Source of the DNA: Micromonospora ferruginea
Lineage (GTDB): Bacteria > Actinomycetota > Actinomycetes > Mycobacteriales > Micromonosporaceae
DNA length: 64,000 bases
Direction of reading: 5' to 3'
Assembly: GCF_013694245.2 (NCBI RefSeq)
Contig: NZ_CP059322.2
Span: forward strand, 3,169,001-3,233,000
Shown: piece after piece, positions 26,045 through 34,964 of the stretch
Numbering within the stretch: the stretch's first letter is position 1
How the letters are laid out: each line of letters starts with the position of its first letter
The notes under the pieces: model-generated
Database searches by the model: none
The model's input: only the letters and a program-made list of their open reading frames with translations
Told to the model about the DNA's origin: nothing
Program-made: the position numbers and the translations under genes

Positions 26045-28204
26045 ATGGCGCAGAAGAACGAGAAGGGTGTCACCGGCTCGGCGCCGGTGGTGACCGAGCC
26101 CGGCAGGGTTCGCAACGTGGTGCTCGTCGGGCACTCCGGCGCCGGCAAGACCACCCTGGTCGAGGCGTTGCTCGCGGCCAGCGGCACGATCGGCCGGGCC
26201 GGGTCGGTCGCCGAGGGCACCACGGTCTGCGACCACGATCCGGCGGCCGTGCGCCAGCAGCGCTCGGTGAGCCTGGCCTGCGCCCCGCTGGTCCACCGCG
26301 ACGTCAAGGTCAACCTGCTGGACACGCCGGGCTACGGCGACTTCGTCGGCGAGCTGCGCGCCGGGCTGCGCGCCGCCGACGCGGCGCTGTTCGTGGTCTC
26401 CGCGGTCGACGGGATGGACGCCGCCACCGCCGCGCTCTGGGAGGAGTGCGCCGCGGTCGACATGCCGCGCGCGGTGGCGGTCTCCCGGCTGGACCACCCC
26501 CGCGCCGACTTCGACGAGGCGGTGGCGCTGTGCCAGCGCGTCTTCGGCGACAACGTGCTCCCGCTCTACCTGCCCATGCTGGGCGACGACGGCGAGTCGG
26601 TCGCCGGCCTGATGGGCCTGATCACCCGCCGGGTCCTGGACTACTCCGCCGGGCTGCCGCCGACCGTGCGCGAGCCGGACCCGCAGCACCTGCCAGCGAT
26701 CCAGGAGAGTCGCGACGAGCTGATCGAGGGGATCATCGCGGAGAGCGAGGACGAGACCCTGATGGACCGCTACCTGGGCGGTGAGGAGATCGACCCCGAG
26801 GTGCTCATCACCGACCTGGAGACGGCGGTCGCGCGCGGCCACTTCTACCCGGTCGTCCCGGTCTGCGCGGAGACCGGCGTCGGCCTCGACGCGCTGCTCG
26901 ACGGCCTGGTCTCGGCGTTCCCGTCGCCGCTGGAGCACGACCTGCCGGCGGTCACCGGCCTGGACGGCTCGCCCCGCCCGCCGCTGACCTGCGACCCGGA
27001 CGGCCCGCTGGTCGCCGAGGTGGTCAAGACGACCGTGGACCGGCACGTCGGGCGGGTCTCGCTGGTCCGGGTCTTCTCCGGCACGCTCCGCCCCGACCAG
27101 GTGATCCACGTGTCCGGGCACGGCCTGTCCGAGCGCGGCCACCCCGACCACGACGCCGACGAGCGGGTCGGGCACGTCTACACCCCGCTGGGCGCGACGC
27201 TGCGTGAGGTGTCGGCGTGTGTCGCCGGCGACCTCTGTGCGATCACCAAGTCGGGCAGCGCGGAGACCGGCGACACGGTCTCGGCCAAGGACGAGCCGCT
27301 GCTGGTCGCGCCCTGGGAGATGCCGGAGCCGCTGCTGCCGGTGGCGATCGTGGCACGTAGCCGGGCCGACGAGGACGCGCTGGCCCGCAACCTGTCCCGG
27401 CTGGTCGCCGGCGACCCGACGCTGCGGCTGGAGCGCAACCCGGAGACCCACCAACTGGTGCTCTGGTGCATGGGCGAGGCGCACGCCGACGTGGTGCTCG
27501 ACCGGTTGCGCGGCGGCGGCGTCGAGCTGGACACCGAGCCGGTCCGGGTGTCGCTGCGCGAGACGTTCACCGTCGCCGCCCGGGGGCACGGCCGGCACGT
27601 CAAGCAGTCCGGCGGCCACGGCCAGTACGCGGTCTGCGACATCGAGGTGGAGCCGCTGCCCCGGGGCGCCGGCTTCGAGTTCGTCGACCGGGTGGTCGGC
27701 GGCGCGGTGCCGCACAACTACATCCCGTCGGTGGAGAAGGGCGTCCGGGCGCAGATGGAACGCGGCCTGGTCGCCGGCCACCCGGTGGTGGACCTGCGGG
27801 TGACGCTCGTCGACGGCAAGGCGCACAGCGTCGACTCGTCCGATGCCGCGTTCCAGACCGCGGGCGCGCTGGCGCTGCGCGACGCGGCCGAGAAGGGCCA
27901 GCCGACGCTGCTCGAACCGGTCGACGAGATCACCGTGCGGGTGGCCGACTCGTCGGTCGGCGCGGTGATGGGTGACCTGTCCGGCCGGCGCGGCCGGGTC
28001 CTCGGCACCGAGCCCGACCCGGACGCCGAGGGCCGCACCCTGGTCCGCGCCGAGGTGCCCGCCACCGAACTGCTGCGGTACGCGGTCGAGCTGCGCGCGA
28101 TGACCGCCGGCACCGGCACGTTCCGCCGCGAGTTCGCCCGTCACGACCCGATGCCGAGCCACCTGGCCGACCAGGCCCGCAAGGAGGCCGGCAACCACTC
28201 CTGA
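26045..28204 (+). CDS. Elongation factor G-like translational GTPase (FusA2-type)
   Basis: The protein has 719 residues and EF-G domain order: GTPase (1-270), then domains II-V. P-loop GHSGAGKTT (29-37) and DTPGYGDF (93-100) are intact. The guanine-specifying NKxD motif is replaced by SRLD (147-150), and the switch regions differ from canonical EF-G. This is the actinobacterial EF-G paralogue whose function is unsettled; it is not the essential translocase fusA, which normally sits with rpsL-rpsG-tuf. The ATG at 26045 follows GGGAGGTGCGCC. It is divergent from pgsA, with 252 nt between. Confidence 0.9.
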   Translation: MAQKNEKGVTGSAPVVTEPGRVRNVVLVGHSGAGKTTLVEALLAASGTIGRAGSVAEGTTVCDHDPAAVRQQRSVSLACAPLVHRDVKVNLLDTPGYGDFVGELRAGLRAADAALFVVSAVDGMDAATAALWEECAAVDMPRAVAVSRLDHPRADFDEAVALCQRVFGDNVLPLYLPMLGDDGESVAGLMGLITRRVLDYSAGLPPTVREPDPQHLPAIQESRDELIEGIIAESEDETLMDRYLGGEEIDPEVLITDLETAVARGHFYPVVPVCAETGVGLDALLDGLVSAFPSPLEHDLPAVTGLDGSPRPPLTCDPDGPLVAEVVKTTVDRHVGRVSLVRVFSGTLRPDQVIHVSGHGLSERGHPDHDADERVGHVYTPLGATLREVSACVAGDLCAITKSGSAETGDTVSAKDEPLLVAPWEMPEPLLPVAIVARSRADEDALARNLSRLVAGDPTLRLERNPETHQLVLWCMGEAHADVVLDRLRGGGVELDTEPVRVSLRETFTVAARGHGRHVKQSGGHGQYAVCDIEVEPLPRGAGFEFVDRVVGGAVPHNYIPSVEKGVRAQMERGLVAGHPVVDLRVTLVDGKAHSVDSSDAAFQTAGALALRDAAEKGQPTLLEPVDEITVRVADSSVGAVMGDLSGRRGRVLGTEPDPDAEGRTLVRAEVPATELLRYAVELRAMTAGTGTFRREFARHDPMPSHLADQARKEAGNHS

Positions 28205-28217
28205 CCGCGCCTGACCA

Positions 28218-28278
28218 CTCAGGGGCGGACGGCGGGGATCGGGTCCGGACCGCTCAGGGGCGGACGGCGGGGATCGGG
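28218..28278. repeat. 26-bp direct repeat at the end of the aldo/keto reductase gene
   Basis: The sequence beginning CTCAGGGGCGGACGGC occurs at 28218-28243 and again at 28253-28278, so a 35 nt unit has been duplicated. The second copy supplies the last codons and the stop of the aldo/keto reductase. The first copy carries an equivalent stop just beyond it. It looks like a recent tandem duplication. Confidence 0.85.
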
Positions 28279-29312
28279 GGCATCGGCCAGTGCGGGCGGT
28301 CGGCGTCCCGGCGGGCCGCCGACCGGACGGCCGCGAGCTGCCGCTCCACCTCGGCGAAGTGGTCCGCCTCCAGCGGGCCCCGGGCCAGCGCGGCGGCGTT
28401 CTCCTCGACCTGGGCGACCGTGCGGGCGCCGGGGATCGGCACCGCGCGGTCGCTGCGCGCCCAGATCCAGCCGAGCGCGCCCTGGGCCAGGGTGCGCCCG
28501 TCCGCGGTGAGCGCGCCGCGGACCGCGGCCACACGGCGCAGCCACTCCGGCGCCGGCCGGCCGCCGCGGAACCACTCCAGCCAGGTCGGCCCGAGACCGC
28601 GGACGTCGTCACGGGGCAGCGTCGACTCCGGCGTGTACTTGCCGGTGAGCAGCCCCATCCCCAACGGCCCCCGGGCCAGGCTGGCCAGGTCGTGCTTCTC
28701 GCAGGCGGCCAGCACGGCCGGGGCGTCCCGGAGCACCGAGAGCGCGTGCTGCACGGCGGTCGCACCCCGGGCCACCTGGGCGAACGCGGCGGCCCGGTCG
28801 GCCCGGTCGGTGCTCCACCCGTAGGCCCGGACCAGGCCGTCGGCGACCAGGTCGTCGAGCGTGCCGACCAGTGCCTCGGCGCGGGGCAGCGGCAGGTCTC
28901 CCAGGTGCAGTTGGTAGAGGTCGATCCGGTCGGTGTCCAGCCGGCGCAGCGAGTCCACCACTGCCCGGCGCAGATACTGCGGCGACGCGTTCTCCCCGGT
29001 GGCCTGCCGGCTGCGCTCGTCGAACGTGTAACCCCACTTGGTGGCGATCACCGCCTCGTCCCGCCGGCCGGCGAGAGCCCGCCCCAGCACCCGCTCGCCG
29101 TGCCCGGCCCCGTAGGTGTCGGCGGTGTCGAAGAGCGTGACCCCGAGGTCGAGGGCGCGGCGGACCGCCCGCACCGACTCGTCGTCGTCGACCGCGCCCC
29201 AGCCCAGCGGGCGGGCGCCCTCGGCCCACGGGCCGCCGATCGCCCAGCACCCCATACCGAGGGCACTCACCTCGATGCCGCTGCGACCCAGCGGACGCGT
29301 GCTGACTGCCAT
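28254..29312 (-). CDS. Aldo/keto reductase
   Basis: A 352-residue NADPH-dependent TIM-barrel oxidoreductase. The catalytic tetrad is visible: Asp in LFDTADTYG with Tyr four on, Lys in VIATKWGY, and His in LYQLHLGD. C-terminal SGIEV/IPGAR-type coenzyme segments are present. It is of the YajO/YhdN-like subclass by length. The physiological substrate is unknown. It is convergent with the EF-G-like gene, with 50 nt and a tandem duplication between them. The promoter region upstream contains the R2-related palindrome. Confidence 0.9.
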   Translation of the reverse strand: MAVSTRPLGRSGIEVSALGMGCWAIGGPWAEGARPLGWGAVDDDESVRAVRRALDLGVTLFDTADTYGAGHGERVLGRALAGRRDEAVIATKWGYTFDERSRQATGENASPQYLRRAVVDSLRRLDTDRIDLYQLHLGDLPLPRAEALVGTLDDLVADGLVRAYGWSTDRADRAAAFAQVARGATAVQHALSVLRDAPAVLAACEKHDLASLARGPLGMGLLTGKYTPESTLPRDDVRGLGPTWLEWFRGGRPAPEWLRRVAAVRGALTADGRTLAQGALGWIWARSDRAVPIPGARTVAQVEENAAALARGPLEADHFAEVERQLAAVRSAARRDADRPHWPMPPIPAVRP

Positions 29313-29419
29313 CGCCGAATCCTGTCACCTTCGCGGCCCGGCTGGGGCGGTTCGTCACTCCATGTCCGCCATGACCGTTACTGCGCGTGACGCGCCTGGC
29401 GAATGGTCGAGGTGAGTGC

Positions 29420-29448
29420 GATATACCGCAGAGTCATAACTATGACTC
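29420..29448. repeat. R2-related palindrome, partial copy
   Basis: A perfect 8-bp inverted repeat, GAGTCATA with TATGACTC, flanks AC at 29431-29448. It is preceded by ATATACCGCA, which matches the TATACC arm of the R2 copy at 9065. The right-hand TATACC arm is absent. It lies about 110 nt upstream of the aldo/keto reductase start on the minus strand, so an operator role is possible. Confidence 0.6.
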
Positions 29449-29512
29449 CTGGTCATGTCGCTCGAACCGGATGGTCCTCGCCGCCGGCCGCCGGCAGGTG
29501 GCCGGCGGCGGC

Positions 29513-30175
29513 TCAGCGCACGAAGGCCAGGAGGACTTCGGCGTCCTGTCCGGGCCAGGCGCCGACGAGCCGGCCGGCGATCGTGAGCCCGGCCGACGCC
29601 GGGACGCCGGTCGGTGCCGGGCCGGCGGCCGACGCCGGGACGGGGCGACGGACCAGCGCCAACTCGACGCCCCCGGCCCGGATCACCGTCGGGTCGCCGT
29701 CGACCACCTCGTCGGCCGGGCCGGCCGGCAGCGCCCGGTCGGTGCGGCTGCCGGACACCGTCATGCTCGGCTCGCGCACCTGCCGCTCGCCGTCGACCTC
29801 GAAGAACTCCTGCGCCTGGCCGGCGTCGGCCAGCACCGCGGCGGCCAGCGCCGGCGGGTAGACCGGGTCGCCGGCGGCGTCGTACACCCAGCGGCGGCCG
29901 AGCACGGAGTGCTCCACCACGCCGACCAGGAAACGGTCCGCGCCGGCCAGTGGGGCGCCCCGGTAGGTCAACGGCACCTGGAGCACCGGACCGTCCCCGG
30001 CCCGCACCAGCAGCGTCTCCATGCCGACCGCACCGGCCGGGTCGTCGAACCGGTAGGCCGCCACCCGGCTGACCGGCGCGCCGGCCGCACCGGCGAACCA
30101 GGGCCGGCCGGGCAGCCAGGGCGCGAGCAGTTCCAACTTCGAGGGGCGCAGTTCCGCGCGATGCAGCAGGGCCAT
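29513..30175 (-). CDS. Maltokinase N-terminal-cap-like protein
   Basis: A 220-residue soluble protein with MALLHRAELRPSK at the start, PWLPGRPWF, and VPLTYRGAPL. This is the pattern of the cap domain found at the N-terminus of maltokinases, here as a free-standing protein without the kinase part. ATG 30175 is preferred over TTG 30181 because a TACGAT box (30183-30188, minus strand) lies 7 nt before it, as in a leaderless start. The function is not known; a role linked to glycogen or trehalose metabolism would be only a guess. Confidence 0.65.
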   Translation of the reverse strand: MALLHRAELRPSKLELLAPWLPGRPWFAGAAGAPVSRVAAYRFDDPAGAVGMETLLVRAGDGPVLQVPLTYRGAPLAGADRFLVGVVEHSVLGRRWVYDAAGDPVYPPALAAAVLADAGQAQEFFEVDGERQVREPSMTVSGSRTDRALPAGPADEVVDGDPTVIRAGGVELALVRRPVPASAAGPAPTGVPASAGLTIAGRLVGAWPGQDAEVLLAFVR

Positions 30176-30258
30176 GCGCAAGATCGTACTGTCGAAGGGG
30201 TGCCCGGCGGGTTTGCCGAGCCCGGCGGCCGGGGCACCACCGGGGCCGGGAGGCGCGG

Positions 30259-30795
30259 ATGGAGACGTCGGTGGAACAGGTCGACGAGGCGGCCCGGGTA
30301 CGCCCGGTGCCGCGCTGGGTGGCGCCCACGTTCGTGGCGCTGGCCGTGCTCACCCTGCCCTGGATCGGCTACCTGGCGTTCACCCTGCCCCGGCACCAGG
30401 TGACCGTGCACTACCGGGCCGCCTGGGTCGGCTTCGACCTCGGTCTGGTGGCGTTGCTCGGGCTGACCGCCTGGCTCGCGTACCGGGGAAACCGGCAGGT
30501 GGTGCTCGCCGCCGCCGCCACCGCGACCATGCTCGCGGTGGACGCCTGGTTCGACGTGACCACCACACCGCCCGGTCCGGACCTGGTGGTGTCGGTGGTG
30601 CTGGCGGCGCTGGTCGAGCTGCCGCTGGCCGGGGTGTGCCTGTGGATCGCCCGGCACGGGGACCGGATGGTGCAGCGGCGGCTGCGTCAGCTCGCGGTCC
30701 GCGCGGAACTCGCCGCCGACCGGGCCGCCGCCGCCCAGCGAACCGCCACCGGCGCCCGCCGCCGGCTCGCCCGGGTGCGGGGCCGGCTGCGCTGA
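30259..30795 (+). CDS. Four-helix membrane protein of unknown function
   Basis: A 178-residue protein with four hydrophobic segments (APTFVALAVLTLPWIGYLAF, GFDLGLVALLGLTAWLA, VVLAAAATATMLAVDAWF, VVSVVLAALVELPLAGVCLWI). A basic, alanine-arginine-rich helical tail follows, likely in the cytoplasm. A GGAGGCGCGG site precedes the ATG. It is divergent from the maltokinase-cap-like gene and ends 1 nt before the convergent HIT gene. I do not recognise the family beyond actinobacterial hypothetical. Confidence 0.7.
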   Translation: METSVEQVDEAARVRPVPRWVAPTFVALAVLTLPWIGYLAFTLPRHQVTVHYRAAWVGFDLGLVALLGLTAWLAYRGNRQVVLAAAATATMLAVDAWFDVTTTPPGPDLVVSVVLAALVELPLAGVCLWIARHGDRMVQRRLRQLAVRAELAADRAAAAQRTATGARRRLARVRGRLR

Positions 30796-30796
30796 G

Positions 30797-31342
30797 TCAG
30801 GCCGGCCACACCTTGGCGAACAGGTCACGGGTGTCGGTGAGCAGTTGCGGCAGCACCTTGGTGCGCCCGATCACCGGCATGAAGTTGGCGTCGCCGCCCC
30901 AGCGCGGCACCACGTGCTGGTGCAGGTGCGCGGCGATGCCCGCGCCGGCCACGCCACCCTGGTTCATGCCCAGGTTGAACCCGTGCGCGCTGGACACCTG
31001 CCGGACCACGCGCATGGCGGCCTTGGTGAACACGGCCAACTCGGCGGTCTCCGGCGCGTCCAGCTCGGTGTAGTCGGCGACGTGCCGGTAGGGGCAGACC
31101 AGCAGGTGCCCGGGGTTGTAGGGATAGAGGTTGAGCACCGCGAACACGTGCTCGCCGCGGGCGACCACCAGGCTCTCCTCCGCCGGGCGGCCCGGGGCCA
31201 GGCAGAACGGGCAGCCGGTCGGCTTCTCGTAGCCCCCCTCGGGCCGGTCCTCCCCGGAGATGTAGGTCATCCGGTGCGGCGTCCAGAGCCGTTCCAGCCC
31301 GTCCGCCAGACCACTGTCCGCGTGCCGCTCCACCCCAGTCAC
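30797..31342 (-). CDS. HIT family protein, Ap4A phosphorylase type
   Basis: A 181-residue nucleotide-binding protein. Catalytic HIT triad HLHQHVV is followed by PRWGGDANFMPVIG, a sequence typical of the mycobacterial Rv2613c-type diadenosine tetraphosphate phosphorylase. The cysteine pair in TGCPFCL may bind zinc. It lies 50 nt after thrS on the same strand. The GTG at 31342 is chosen because TAGGAT (31350-31355, minus strand) lies 7 nt upstream, giving it a possible promoter of its own besides read-through from thrS. Confidence 0.9.
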   Translation of the reverse strand: MTGVERHADSGLADGLERLWTPHRMTYISGEDRPEGGYEKPTGCPFCLAPGRPAEESLVVARGEHVFAVLNLYPYNPGHLLVCPYRHVADYTELDAPETAELAVFTKAAMRVVRQVSSAHGFNLGMNQGGVAGAGIAAHLHQHVVPRWGGDANFMPVIGRTKVLPQLLTDTRDLFAKVWPA

Positions 31343-31392
31343 ACCGGCGATCCTACGATCCACCGCCGTCCGCCGCCGAACCGCGCCGCCGC

Positions 31393-33402
31393 TCAGGCGG
31401 CGGTCGGGCCGCCGTTGGCGCGGGACTCGACCACCTCGCGGACGTGCGCCACCGCCTCCTCGACCGGTACGCCGTTGCGCTGCGACCCGTCGCGGTAGCG
31501 GAAGGAGACCGTGCCGGCGGCCACGTCGTCGTCCCCGGCGATCACCATGAACGGGATCTTCTGCTGCTGGGCGTTGCGGATCTTCTTCTGCATCCGGTCG
31601 TCGCCCATGTCGACGTCGGCCCGGATCCCGTTGCGGCGCAGGGTGGTGACGAAGTCCTGGAGGTAGTCGGCGTGGTCGTCGCGGATCGGGATGCCGACCA
31701 CCTGCACCGGGGCGAGCCAGGCCGGGAACGCGCCCGCGTAGTGCTCGGTGAGCACACCGATGAACCGCTCGATCGAGCCGAACTTCGCGCAGTGGATCAT
31801 CACCGGCTGCTGCCGGGTGCCGTCGGCCGCCTGGTACTCCAGCCCGAAGCCCTTCGGCTGGTTGAAGTCGTACTGGATGGTCGAGAGCTGCCAGGTGCGC
31901 CCGATGGCGTCCTTGGCCTGCACCGAGATCTTCGGGCCGTAGAAGGCCGCGCCGCCCGGATCCGGCACCAGGTCCAGGCCGGTCTCCCGGGCGCACTGCT
32001 CCAGGACCGCGGTCGCCGTCGCCCAGTCCTCGTCGGACCCCACGAACTTGTCCAGCCGGGCCTCGTCGCGGGTCGACAACTCCAGGTAGAAGTCGTCGAT
32101 GCCGAAGTCCTTCAGCAGGCTCAACACGAAGTTGAGCAGGTGCTTGATCTCGCCCGGCGCCTGCTCCCGGGTGCAGTAGGAGTGCGAGTCGTCCTGGGTC
32201 AGGCCACGCACCCGGGTCAGCCCGTGCACCACGCCCGACTTCTCGTACCGGTAGACCGACCCGAATTCGAACAACCGCATCGGCAGCTCACGGTAGGACC
32301 GCCCGCGCGAGCGGTAGATCAGGTTGTGCATCGGGCAGTTCATCGCCTTGAGGTAGTAGTCCGCGCCCTCCAGCTCCATGGGCGGGTACATGCCGTCGGC
32401 GTAGTAGGGCAGGTGGCCCGAGGTGTGGAACAGACCTTCCTTGGAGATGTGCGGCGTCCCGACGTACTGGAAGCCCTCCTCGATGTGCCGGGTGCGGACG
32501 TAGTCCTCCATCACCCGCTTGAGCACGCCACCCTTGGGGTGGAAGACGGCCAGGCCGGAGCCGATCTCGTCGGGGAAGCTGAACAGGTCGAGGTCCGCGC
32601 CGAGCTTGCGGTGGTCGCGCCGGGCGGCCTCCTCCAACAACCTGAGGTACGCCTTCAGCTCGTCCCGGGTCGGCCACGCGGTGCCGTACACCCGCTGGAG
32701 CTGCGGGTTCTTCTCCGAGCCGCGCCAGTAGGCGGCGGCGGAGCGCATCAGCTTGAACGCGCCGATCAGCCGGGTGTTCGGCAGGTGCGGGCCACGGCAC
32801 AGGTCCGACCAGCAGACCTTGTCCTCGTTCGCGGCGAGGTTGTCGTAGATGGTCAGCTCGCCGCCGCCCACCTCCATCACCTCGGAGGAGTCCAGCCCCT
32901 CACCCTTGACCTCGATCAGCTCCAGCTTGAACGGCTCGGCGGCCAACTCGCCCCGGGCCTCGTCCAGGCTGGCGAAGCGACGCCGGCGGAACCGCTGGCC
33001 GGACTTGACGATCTCCTGCATCCGCTTCTCGAGCTTCGCCAGGTCCTCCGGCTGGAACGGCTTGGCGACACCGAAGTCGTAGTAGAAGCCGTTCTCGATC
33101 GGCGGGCCGATGCCGAGCTTGGCATCCGGGAAGACGTCCTGCACGGCCTGGGCGAGCACGTGCGCGGTGGAGTGCCGCAGCACCTCCAGGCCGGCCGGGC
33201 TGTCCAGCGGCACCGGCTCGACCGAGGTCTCCTCGGCCGGCTTCCAGTCCAGGTCGCGGAGCTGGCCGTGCGGGTCGCGGACCACCACGATCGCCTTCGG
33301 CCCGGTCGTGGGCAGGCCGGCCGCGGCCACCGCGTCGGCCGCCGTGGTCCCGGCGGCGACGACGACGGGGTCGGCCACGACGGGGATACGGGGTGCGGAC
33401 AC
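31393..33402 (-). CDS. thrS: Threonine--tRNA ligase
   Basis: The 669-residue class II synthetase charges tRNA-Thr in the cytoplasm. Domains run TGS-like (1-60), the editing domain with [11 protein letters not shown] and its HxxxH zinc-like site, the catalytic core (motif 2 around [23 protein letters not shown], zinc-binding Cys in AMNCPMH) and the anticodon-binding C-terminus. It probably starts at ATG 33402. It forms an operon with the HIT gene. No T-box leader was recognised in the 200 nt upstream. Confidence 0.97.
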   Translation of the reverse strand: MSAPRIPVVADPVVVAAGTTAADAVAAAGLPTTGPKAIVVVRDPHGQLRDLDWKPAEETSVEPVPLDSPAGLEVLRHSTAHVLAQAVQDVFPDAKLGIGPPIENGFYYDFGVAKPFQPEDLAKLEKRMQEIVKSGQRFRRRRFASLDEARGELAAEPFKLELIEVKGEGLDSSEVMEVGGGELTIYDNLAANEDKVCWSDLCRGPHLPNTRLIGAFKLMRSAAAYWRGSEKNPQLQRVYGTAWPTRDELKAYLRLLEEAARRDHRKLGADLDLFSFPDEIGSGLAVFHPKGGVLKRVMEDYVRTRHIEEGFQYVGTPHISKEGLFHTSGHLPYYADGMYPPMELEGADYYLKAMNCPMHNLIYRSRGRSYRELPMRLFEFGSVYRYEKSGVVHGLTRVRGLTQDDSHSYCTREQAPGEIKHLLNFVLSLLKDFGIDDFYLELSTRDEARLDKFVGSDEDWATATAVLEQCARETGLDLVPDPGGAAFYGPKISVQAKDAIGRTWQLSTIQYDFNQPKGFGLEYQAADGTRQQPVMIHCAKFGSIERFIGVLTEHYAGAFPAWLAPVQVVGIPIRDDHADYLQDFVTTLRRNGIRADVDMGDDRMQKKIRNAQQQKIPFMVIAGDDDVAAGTVSFRYRDGSQRNGVPVEEAVAHVREVVESRANGGPTAA

Positions 33403-33602
33403 GGTGACTCCTGTCGTCGACGGTACGGATCAGCCGGATGACCGGCCCCTGCGATGGTATCGGTCGCCCGGATCCGCGCCGCCGGGGACGCGGCCCCCGG
33501 TCCCGAGTTCCGCGCCGCGTTGAACCTTTCGACCGTCCGGTCCGAACTACCGGGTGGGGCCGGAGCCGGAACCGGCCCCGGTCGAGAAGGATGGGGACGA
33601 CG

Positions 33603-34964
33603 ATGAGGATGACCCGTCAGGGCCGGTGGGCGGCGGCCCTGCTGGCCGCCGCGCTCGCCGGAGCGGTGAGTTGGCCGGGCCCGGCCGGCGCCGCCGGCGT
33701 GACCGTCACGACCTCCCCCGGTGAGGTGCACCAGGGCGACGCGATCGAACTGTCCGTGGTGGTGCCCGCGGACCGGCCGGGCAGCCGGACCACCAAGGTG
33801 GAGCTGACCATGCCGGCGGACGCCCCGATCGGCGAGGTCTATCCACTGTCCGTGCCGGACTGGGCGCCGACCATCACCACCCGCACCCTGGACCGGCCGG
33901 TCGCCGGGATCCACGCGCCCGAGCTGAACCAGGTGACCCACGCGGTGACCTGGCTGCGGGTGCCCGGGGGCGGCACCGGCGCGGCCCGGCTGCCACTCGG
34001 CATGGGCCCGATGCCGGCCACCGACCGGTTGACCTTCACCGTGGTGCAGACGTACGCCGACGGCACGGTGGTCCGCTGGGCGGATCCGGCCGGCGGCGCG
34101 CACCCGGCCCCGACGGTGGCGTTGCTGCCGCCGCCGGCGGGCACCGCCACGGGCGGCGGCGACGCCGGTACGGGCGGCGCGGCCCACGGCGGGCACGGCG
34201 GCGTGTCCGGCGGCCAGGACGGCGCGGCGCCGGCCGGTGCCACCGCCGGGGGCCCGACGACCGGGGCGGCCGACGACGGGCCGAGCGCCGACCTGCTGCT
34301 CGGCGGCGGCCTGCTCGCCGGCCTGGCCGGCGGCGCGGCGATCGGCTGGCTGCTCAGCCGCCGCCGGCGCGGCACCATGGCCCTCCCCGACCCCGCCGAC
34401 CCGGCCGACCCGGCCGACCCCGCCGACCCGGCCGACCCCGCCGACCCCGCCGACGCCGCCGACGCGGCTGCCCTGGCCGCTCCCACGGACTGCGCCGTCC
34501 AAGCCGCTCCCACAGACGCCGCCGCCCTGGCCGCTCCCACCAACCCCGCCGCCCCCGTACCCCTGAACCCGTCACCGCAGGCAGCACCCGCCCCGCCCCA
34601 TGACCCGTCGCCCTGCCTCGCCTCGCCTCGCCCTGCCTCGCCTCGCCCTGCCCCGCCCTGCCGCGCCCTGCCGCGCCCCGCCCTGCCGCGCCGCGCCTCG
34701 CCTCGCCCTGCCGCGCCCTGCCCGCCCGCTCTGCCCCGGCCCGCACCGTCGATCTTGGAGTTGTGGCGCCCGGATGGTCGGGATCGCGCCCTTTGTCAAC
34801 GACCACAAGTCCAAGATCGGCGAGGCAGGGTGCGGCGGGCGCGGCGGGGCGCGGCGGGCGCGGCAGGATGGCGAGGCAGGGCGCGGCGAGGGCGGGGCGC
34901 GGCAGGATGCGGCAGGATGCGGCGAGGCAGGGCGCGGCGGGGCGGGGTCAGGTGGGGGTGGTGA
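33603..34964 (+). CDS. YcnI/DUF1775-like exported protein with repeat-derived C-terminal extension
   Basis: Residues 1-31 are a signal peptide and 32-170 a DUF1775-like beta domain (VTVTTSPGEVHQGDAIELSV, TKVELTMP). YcnI family members bind copper through an N-terminal histidine, but that histidine is not evident here. A glycine/alanine linker leads to a membrane helix (231-251) and a basic stop-transfer. A normal protein would end there. The frame instead continues through DPA repeats and a GCCNN palindromic array to residue 453. The tail after about 260 is low complexity and shares DNA with the convergent glycohydrolase. In other organisms such genes neighbour copper proteins; none are here. 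Confidence 0.7.
   Translation: MRMTRQGRWAAALLAAALAGAVSWPGPAGAAGVTVTTSPGEVHQGDAIELSVVVPADRPGSRTTKVELTMPADAPIGEVYPLSVPDWAPTITTRTLDRPVAGIHAPELNQVTHAVTWLRVPGGGTGAARLPLGMGPMPATDRLTFTVVQTYADGTVVRWADPAGGAHPAPTVALLPPPAGTATGGGDAGTGGAAHGGHGGVSGGQDGAAPAGATAGGPTTGAADDGPSADLLLGGGLLAGLAGGAAIGWLLSRRRRGTMALPDPADPADPADPADPADPADPADAADAAALAAPTDCAVQAAPTDAAALAAPTNPAAPVPLNPSPQAAPAPPHDPSPCLASPRPASPRPAPPCRALPRPALPRRASPRPAAPCPPALPRPAPSILELWRPDGRDRALCQRPQVQDRRGRVRRARRGAAGAAGWRGRARRGRGAAGCGRMRRGRARRGGVRWGW

Noticed and set aside
30797..31996. Long frame joining the HIT gene to upstream sequence
   Set aside because: The upstream part is the shadow of thrS; HIT homology and the TAGGAT box support a start at 31342.
33403..33602. 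T-box or other riboswitch before thrS
   Set aside because: No specifier loop, AGGGTGG-like T-box sequence or clear antiterminator could be recognised in the 200 nt.
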